Below the pieces are notes generated by a model. That model searched no databases. It was not told the origin of the DNA and worked only from the letters and a program-made list of their open reading frames with translations. The translations under genes were made by a program, and so were the position numbers. Of a stretch of DNA of 29,853 nucleotides, positions 25,695 through 29,853 are shown piece by piece. Location: contig DMBA01000175.1 of the NCBI GenBank assembly GCA_003446315.1, forward strand, positions 1 to 29,853, in the 5' to 3' direction. Origin of the DNA: Ruminococcus sp. Lineage in GTDB: Bacteria > Bacillota > Clostridia > Oscillospirales > Ruminococcaceae. How positions within the stretch are numbered: position 1 is the stretch's first letter; each line of letters starts with the position of its first letter.

Positions 25695-27518
25695 TTACTT
25701 TTTCAGATTTCTCAGTGCCTGCTGCACCGCTTTGAGCTGATCGTTCCGCAGACTCTCCGGAAGATCCTTGCGGCTGAGCAGATTTTCTTCCACTTCCTTC
25801 AGCTCCGGAATGAGAATATCTTCCGGAACGTAACTTTTCCATGTAGTGATCGAATAATACGGCATGAATTTGTTTGACTTTTCTACAGAGGCAAGGATTG
25901 CCTGCCGCACCAGACCTTTCGCATCGCCGTGCGCCAGTGCATAGACATGGAATGCGCCGGTTGCACGGGAAGTTCCCTGCGACAGAAGCTGACGCATCAT
26001 GATCTGCACGGTATGTTCTGTCCGGCTGCGCTCATCGGGATCGCAGTGTACGGTCAGTTTCTCGCCCAGCGTGATGAGTTCGTGCTGCACCAGTTCATCC
26101 CCGACACGCCGCCGCAGGAGACTGTTTTTGAGATATTCGGTCAGACTGTGCGGGATCTTCTCGAACAGCGGAAGCTCATATATACGCGTTTTTTTCTGCC
26201 AAACACGCAATTCCGTATTCAGTGTCCATTTGAGATCTCCGACACGTTTTATGCCGGAAAGAAGTTCTATGGTGTCACTGAAATATTCCTCTGCTTCCTG
26301 CTCAAACTGCACAAAGGCGTTTTCCGGATCTGTCAGCAGCGCAAGCGTCAGTCTGGCCGTAAAGAACCATGAATGATCGTTCTGATAGACCTTGCAGATC
26401 AGATCATGATAGGCAGGATCATCGTGACGGGCGAGATTTTCAATGAGAATCCGGTTCATGATTTTCCTATAATTATAGCGGTCGGTTTTTGAGCCGGACT
26501 TCTGGATATACTGCTTCATCAGCAAAAACAGTTCTGCCGCATCGGGTTTGTTCGCCAGCACCCAAAGCAGGTATTGACCATCAAGGTCGCCCTGTTTTCT
26601 TTCTTTCGCAATCAGGCTGCGGACAGCATGCTCTGTAAAATCTCTGCAAAGCTGCGTATTGCCCTCTGCCGCAATATCCGCATTGCTGTCTTTTTCCTTT
26701 GCAAACAGCTTTTCGAGCACCGTATCCGCAAGCGGGGAATTCATCTGTACGAGATAGTTCAGCGCAGCCGTCTTGACCTTGCCTTTTTCGGTTTGATAAA
26801 GCTGCAAAAGTTTCTCTGCGTTATCCGGATCATCACGCAGTGCTTCCATTGCGCGGATGCGGATATTCGGCGGTGCATCGGGATTTTCGGCATATTGGCA
26901 ATAGAGGGAATTGCATGTATTTCCGGCGAGCCGGCGCAGATAGACGAGCTGCTGACCGGAATGCTTCGGGTCGCTCAGATTGATCCGGCTGATGAGCAGC
27001 GGGATGAGCGCATCGCCGTATTGCCGTTCAAAGAAGCGGGAGATATAGTCAGCGCGTTCGGATTTGGCATCCGATTTTTCAAGATAGAGATGGAGCAGCC
27101 GCGGGTCAGCCACAGCCTGCGCAAAGGATTGCGGGATCTCTTCGGCATCGCCGTTGATGTTCTTGAAGACGCGGGCGACGGTCTGCAATTCCTGATAGGG
27201 GAGCTGATGCAGGTTCGGGCGCTCCTGTGCGGGCGGGATCTCAGCAGGCGTATCATCGGTATAGCTGCTTTGCGTCACGGCAACTGCATCGGCAAGTGCG
27301 ATGCATTCTGTGAGGAGCAGTGCCGGCTGATCGCTTTCCTGCAATTTGGCGCACATCCCATAAAGACGCGCAAATACTTTGTTTTTCTCAGCAAGCGGCT
27401 GAAAAGCATCAATGGCACGCTTGAGCCGGAAATCTTCCCGGATGACGGCGCATCCGGCGGCGGCAGAATCATAAAGGCGCTGTCTCAGCGCAAAAAACGG
27501 GTTATTGTTCATATCCAT
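25695..27518 (-). CDS. HEAT-like helical repeat protein of the MoxR/VWA module
   Basis: The 607-residue protein is all-helical with HEAT/armadillo-like repeats, clearest around 185-300. Examples are RIRAMEALRDDPDNAEKLL and KTAALNYLVQMNSPLADTVL. No enzyme motif, signal or membrane span is present. Such solenoids act as protein-binding scaffolds. A DUF5691-like protein is a usual member of this neighbourhood in other bacteria as I recall, and this could be its counterpart, but I cannot confirm it. The ATG at 27518 follows GGAAGGA by 9 nt. A second ATG two codons on is less well placed. It lies between the SWIM gene (31 nt upstream) and the MoxR gene (13 nt downstream). Confidence 0.75.
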   Translation of the reverse strand: MDMNNNPFFALRQRLYDSAAAGCAVIREDFRLKRAIDAFQPLAEKNKVFARLYGMCAKLQESDQPALLLTECIALADAVAVTQSSYTDDTPAEIPPAQERPNLHQLPYQELQTVARVFKNINGDAEEIPQSFAQAVADPRLLHLYLEKSDAKSERADYISRFFERQYGDALIPLLISRINLSDPKHSGQQLVYLRRLAGNTCNSLYCQYAENPDAPPNIRIRAMEALRDDPDNAEKLLQLYQTEKGKVKTAALNYLVQMNSPLADTVLEKLFAKEKDSNADIAAEGNTQLCRDFTEHAVRSLIAKERKQGDLDGQYLLWVLANKPDAAELFLLMKQYIQKSGSKTDRYNYRKIMNRILIENLARHDDPAYHDLICKVYQNDHSWFFTARLTLALLTDPENAFVQFEQEAEEYFSDTIELLSGIKRVGDLKWTLNTELRVWQKKTRIYELPLFEKIPHSLTEYLKNSLLRRRVGDELVQHELITLGEKLTVHCDPDERSRTEHTVQIMMRQLLSQGTSRATGAFHVYALAHGDAKGLVRQAILASVEKSNKFMPYYSITTWKSYVPEDILIPELKEVEENLLSRKDLPESLRNDQLKAVQQALRNLKK

Positions 27519-27549
27519 ATCGCAAAATCCTTCCTATCCTGCATGTATC

Positions 27550-28965
27550 TCACAGCCGGATCAATGCATCATCGGTCAAAACAGAAAGCGGGCAGAAGTA
27601 AAGCGTATTCTGCAAACGATCCCAGCGCATCAGCCCGAAAGCAGCACCGGTCTGGATGGACGGCGCCATGACACAAAGCGTATCAAGATTGCCGGTGACA
27701 TCCGGATCCGGACAAAGCCGGAGCGATTCGCCCTGAAAGCGGAGAACCGGCTGTCCGTCTGCGGTCAGAGCGATCGCATCAAAGGGGAGCAGCACCGCCG
27801 CTTCGGATTGTCCGAGCGTGTTTTTGAGTTCGTTTTTGACTTTTTTCGCTGCATCTGCGAAGCCGGGTTCACAGAGCTGACGCGCCTTCTGATAAGATTC
27901 CGGCGTAACGGGCGCGGGTGTGGCAGATTCCCACCGGACACGGGGATTCAGACCGCCGGGATAACGGCAGAGCAGCGGGATATTCTGGATCTCAGAGACA
28001 GAATCCTCTGCTTTTACATGTTTGAGCGCTTTATAAGGACGGATGTTTTCCGTATGCACGATCGCGCCGGAACGGAGATCGAGCCAGTAAGCGGTATCGG
28101 TCAGAAGCTGTCTGACGGAATCATCCCGCACGAAGAATGCGAGCTGCATGAGAGAGACATTTTCTTCCGTCATACCGAGTTCTTTGAGCTGTGCAAGCGT
28201 CCGGACACCGCCCATTGCTTCAAAGAGGGCATCGTCATCCGGCAGCACCTCGCCGCTTTCGAGTTTCCGGTTGATATAATCGCGGCATTTGCGGACAGAT
28301 GCGGCAAGCCGGACACAAAGCGCCGTCATGCGGGCGAGTGCAGCATCATCGGGTTGCTCCGACTGCTGACCGGCAGCATGCACGATCTCATAGATGATGG
28401 CTTGCGGCTCAGTGAGATAGTAGTCGCCGAGCTGCTTTGCAAGCTCCTGATAGCGTGCGCAGGCAGCAGATGAAACGGAAGCAATGCCGTTTGTAAGCAG
28501 ATCGGATGCGAACTGCTCTGCAAGTGCAAGCCCTTCAAGCTGCTTATGCAGTTTTTTGGCAGCGGCAGCCGGATTTGATTTTTTCGGTGCAGGCGGATTC
28601 TCCGCTTTTTCGGCACGCGCAGCCAGTTTATTGCGCTTGCGTTCGACTTCTTCCGGAACAGCGGCGGTCGGGAACGGTTTCCCTGCGAGATAATCCAGCA
28701 GAATGGCAAGTCCGTGTTTGCAGGGGAACTGTCTGCTGGGGCAGGAGCAGCGGAATACAGGCGCATCGCCGGAAAAATCGACGGATGTGCTGTAAGGGGT
28801 CTTGCCGCTGCCGGCGCATTCTCCGAAGATCAGCGAATGGTCTTCGGATTGGAACAGCGACTGAAAACCGCCTTTTTGCGAGATTTTCTTTGCGTTCTGG
28901 AAGGCAGTGGGATTCGGTGCACTGGTGCGGACGAATTCTTCGGTGACAGATGACAGATCAGGCAT
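27550..28965 (-). CDS. SWIM zinc-finger protein, first gene of the MoxR/VWA operon
   Basis: The 471-residue protein has a SWIM-type zinc finger, C73-x-C75-x6-C82-x-H84 (FRCSCPSRQFPCKHGLAILL region), in its N-terminal 95 residues. SWIM fingers bind DNA or proteins. The remainder comprises a Lys/Ala/Pro-rich linker (about 108-140), a helical middle (about 140-300) and a more beta-rich C-terminal part (about 300-471) with no catalytic motif I know. SWIM proteins of this length are regularly encoded with MoxR, VWA and DUF5682 proteins, which supports the call. The ATG at 28965 has AAGGAG 8 nt upstream and a strong promoter about 60 nt further. It may recognise a nucleic-acid or protein ligand and pass it to the MoxR machine, but that is inference. 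Confidence 0.85.
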   Translation of the reverse strand: MPDLSSVTEEFVRTSAPNPTAFQNAKKISQKGGFQSLFQSEDHSLIFGECAGSGKTPYSTSVDFSGDAPVFRCSCPSRQFPCKHGLAILLDYLAGKPFPTAAVPEEVERKRNKLAARAEKAENPPAPKKSNPAAAAKKLHKQLEGLALAEQFASDLLTNGIASVSSAACARYQELAKQLGDYYLTEPQAIIYEIVHAAGQQSEQPDDAALARMTALCVRLAASVRKCRDYINRKLESGEVLPDDDALFEAMGGVRTLAQLKELGMTEENVSLMQLAFFVRDDSVRQLLTDTAYWLDLRSGAIVHTENIRPYKALKHVKAEDSVSEIQNIPLLCRYPGGLNPRVRWESATPAPVTPESYQKARQLCEPGFADAAKKVKNELKNTLGQSEAAVLLPFDAIALTADGQPVLRFQGESLRLCPDPDVTGNLDTLCVMAPSIQTGAAFGLMRWDRLQNTLYFCPLSVLTDDALIRL

Positions 28966-29025
28966 AAATAAAACTCCTTTTTTATAGTCTCGTATCGTTT
29001 GGGCAAAAATGGATCATTTCTTTTA

Positions 29026-29054
29026 ATTATAGCATAAAGTATATAATTTTGCAA
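29026..29054 (-). promoter_or_regulatory. Promoter of the SWIM/HEAT/MoxR/DUF5682/GT2/VWA operon
   Basis: On the minus strand TTGCAA (29049-29054) is followed at 17 bp by a perfect TATAAT (29026-29031) preceded by TGC, an extended -10. The predicted start near 29018 gives a leader of about 52 nt with the AAGGAG of the SWIM gene. The -35 lies within a repeat that may be an operator. Confidence 0.75.
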
Positions 29055-29074
29055 TAGTTATCGCAATAATTAGC
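29051..29074. repeat. Tandem 12-bp repeat over the -35 box, possible operator
   Basis: GCAATAGTTATC (29051-29062) is followed directly by GCAATAATTAGC (29063-29074), matching at 10 of 12 positions. The junction also forms an imperfect palindrome (TAGTTATCGCAATAATTA). The element overlaps the -35 of the leftward operon and lies 30 bp from the rightward -35, so a bound repressor could control one or both divergent promoters. Confidence 0.4.
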
Positions 29075-29103
29075 GAAAAAGAAGGGATACCGCATAGAAT
29101 GAG

Positions 29104-29132
29104 TTGACAGTGGATTGGTTCTGTGGTATAAT
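29104..29132 (+). promoter_or_regulatory. Consensus sigma-A promoter for the guanylate-kinase-like gene
   Basis: TTGACA (29104-29109) and TATAAT (29127-29132) are both perfect and are 17 bp apart. Transcription should start near 29139-29141, giving a leader of about 33 nt that carries the GGAGG ribosome binding site. This is the strongest promoter match in the window. Confidence 0.88.
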
Positions 29133-29173
29133 GAAACACGATGAAAAATCAAGGCAAACGGAGGAAAAAGTAT

Positions 29174-29761
29174 ATGCCGCATTTGTTTTATATGATGGGA
29201 AAGAGCGCATCCGGAAAAGATTCGCAGTATCGAAAGATCATAGAGACACTTCCGCTGAAGCCGTTTGTTCCGTATACGACCCGACCGATGCGGGAAAACG
29301 AAGAAAACGGGCGGGAGTATTATTTTGTCACGGCAGCAGACCTGGCACAGATGCGGGAGAACGGCAGCGTCATAGAGGAACGCTGCTACCACACGCAGAA
29401 AGGCGAATGGTGTTATTTCAGTTCGGATGCACAGATCCGCTTATCTGAGGAAGATTATATCGGCATCGGGACGCTGGAATCCTACGAAAAGCTTCGGCGT
29501 TATTTCGGTGAGCAGACGGTCGTGCCGCTGTATATTGAAGTGGAAGACCACACCCGTCTGCTGCGTGCGATTGCGCGGGAACAGGAGCAGGAGCAGCCGG
29601 ATTATGCAGAAGTCTGCCGGCGTTTTCTGGCAGATGCCGCTGACTTTTCGGAAGCAAAGCTGGAAGAAGCGGGCATCACGCAGCGCTTTCAGAATATTGA
29701 TTTTTCGGCATGTGCAGACGCGCTTTGCCGGTATATCGCAGAACGGATGCAGCAGGCATAA
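29174..29761 (+). CDS. Guanylate-kinase-like protein
   Basis: The 195-residue protein belongs to the guanylate kinase fold, which transfers phosphate from ATP to GMP. It shows a P-loop GKSASGKDS (about 9-17), the GMP-binding PYTTRPMRENEENG (about 33-46) and REYYFV (about 47-52). Two features differ from canonical Gmk. The P-loop is GKSASGKDS rather than GPSGxGKxT, and the region where Gmk has IDVQG reads IGTLESYEKL. The true substrate could therefore differ, or this may be a lineage-specific second guanylate kinase. The ATG at 29174 is chosen because GGAGG lies 9 nt upstream. An in-frame ATG at 29141 falls at the predicted transcription start. It is transcribed divergently from the SWIM operon. 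The usual Gmk neighbours (YicC, RemA, RpoZ) are not seen in the window. Confidence 0.82.
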   Translation: MPHLFYMMGKSASGKDSQYRKIIETLPLKPFVPYTTRPMRENEENGREYYFVTAADLAQMRENGSVIEERCYHTQKGEWCYFSSDAQIRLSEEDYIGIGTLESYEKLRRYFGEQTVVPLYIEVEDHTRLLRAIAREQEQEQPDYAEVCRRFLADAADFSEAKLEEAGITQRFQNIDFSACADALCRYIAERMQQA

Positions 29762-29782
29762 GCAACGGGCGGAAATCCATTC

Positions 29783-29853
29783 ATGGAAATTGCCGGCTCT
29801 TTCTTACTTGATTCATATTATGGTGAAATGCGTGTCGTTTCAGAGAACCTGAA
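29783..29853 (+). CDS. Possible start of a further gene, cut by the window edge
   Basis: An open frame of 23 codons from ATG 29783 runs off the right end (begins MEIAGSFLLDSYYGEM). It lies 21 nt after the guanylate-kinase-like gene on the same strand and has a weak GGCGGAAA upstream. The residues look protein-like, but the piece is too short to assign a family or be sure that it is coding. Confidence 0.35.
   Translation, partial: MEIAGSFLLDSYYGEMRVVSENL

Noticed and set aside
1..29853. CRISPR arrays, tRNA, rRNA, insertion sequences, integrases, phage genes.
   Set aside because: I saw no regularly spaced repeats, no cloverleaf or rRNA-like segments, and no transposase or integrase motifs in any frame.

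Overview
The window reads as chromosomal DNA from an anaerobic Clostridia-type Firmicute, most likely a Ruminococcus/Oscillospiraceae-like gut bacterium. This is inferred from roughly even G+C, strong AGGAGG-type ribosome binding sites, sigma-A promoters (TTGACA/TATAAT-like), a YfhO protein and a ROK regulator. It was not tested by any search. Nearly every gene lies on the minus strand, so transcription runs from high to low coordinates. Only a guanylate-kinase-like gene at the right end, and a possible gene fragment after it, lie on the plus strand. I see no rRNA, tRNA, CRISPR array, insertion sequence or phage gene.

Left part (1-4929): the N-terminal 205 residues of a MacB/LolD-type ABC transporter ATPase (cut by the window edge), a ROK-family regulator without obvious kinase motifs, and an 898-residue YfhO-type membrane protein. 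Each has its own promoter-like sequence. These are ordinary housekeeping or accessory genes.

Central part (5232-20310): nine tightly packed genes behind one good promoter (20367-20395). In transcription order they encode: a secreted, membrane-anchored von Willebrand factor A (VWA) protein; a 1121-residue tubulin/FtsZ-like GTPase; a 607-residue protein of unknown function; a 220-residue beta-rich protein; a zinc-ribbon P-loop GTPase of the 'double-GTPase' type; a 706-residue protein resembling 'GTPase-associated protein 1'; a protein-kinase-like protein that has lost its catalytic residues; a TPR/Sel1-like protein with three C-terminal membrane spans; and a polytopic membrane protein with about 14 spans. 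A perfect 12-bp inverted repeat follows the last gene.

Right part (20422-28965): six genes behind an extended -10 promoter (29026-29054). In order they encode: a SWIM zinc-finger protein, a HEAT-like helical repeat protein, a MoxR-type AAA+ ATPase, a DUF5682-type protein with TraB/Tiki/ChaN-like motifs, a family-2 glycosyltransferase, and a cytosolic VWA protein. The MoxR, VWA, DUF5682 and SWIM proteins form a gene neighbourhood I recognise from other bacteria.

The main point of interest is that the two modules sit head to tail with only about 110 bp and no clear terminator between them. This gives a possible 15-gene, 23.7-kb unit combining a MoxR/VWA remodelling machine with a tubulin/GTPase/pseudokinase/membrane machine. 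Such NTP-dependent assemblies have been proposed, from comparative genomics, to act in biological conflict or regulated stress responses. The role here is not shown by the sequence. Unlike typical conflict systems, no nuclease, protease or obvious toxin is visible, so the effector, if any, may be the membrane module or the unassigned 607- and 220-residue proteins.
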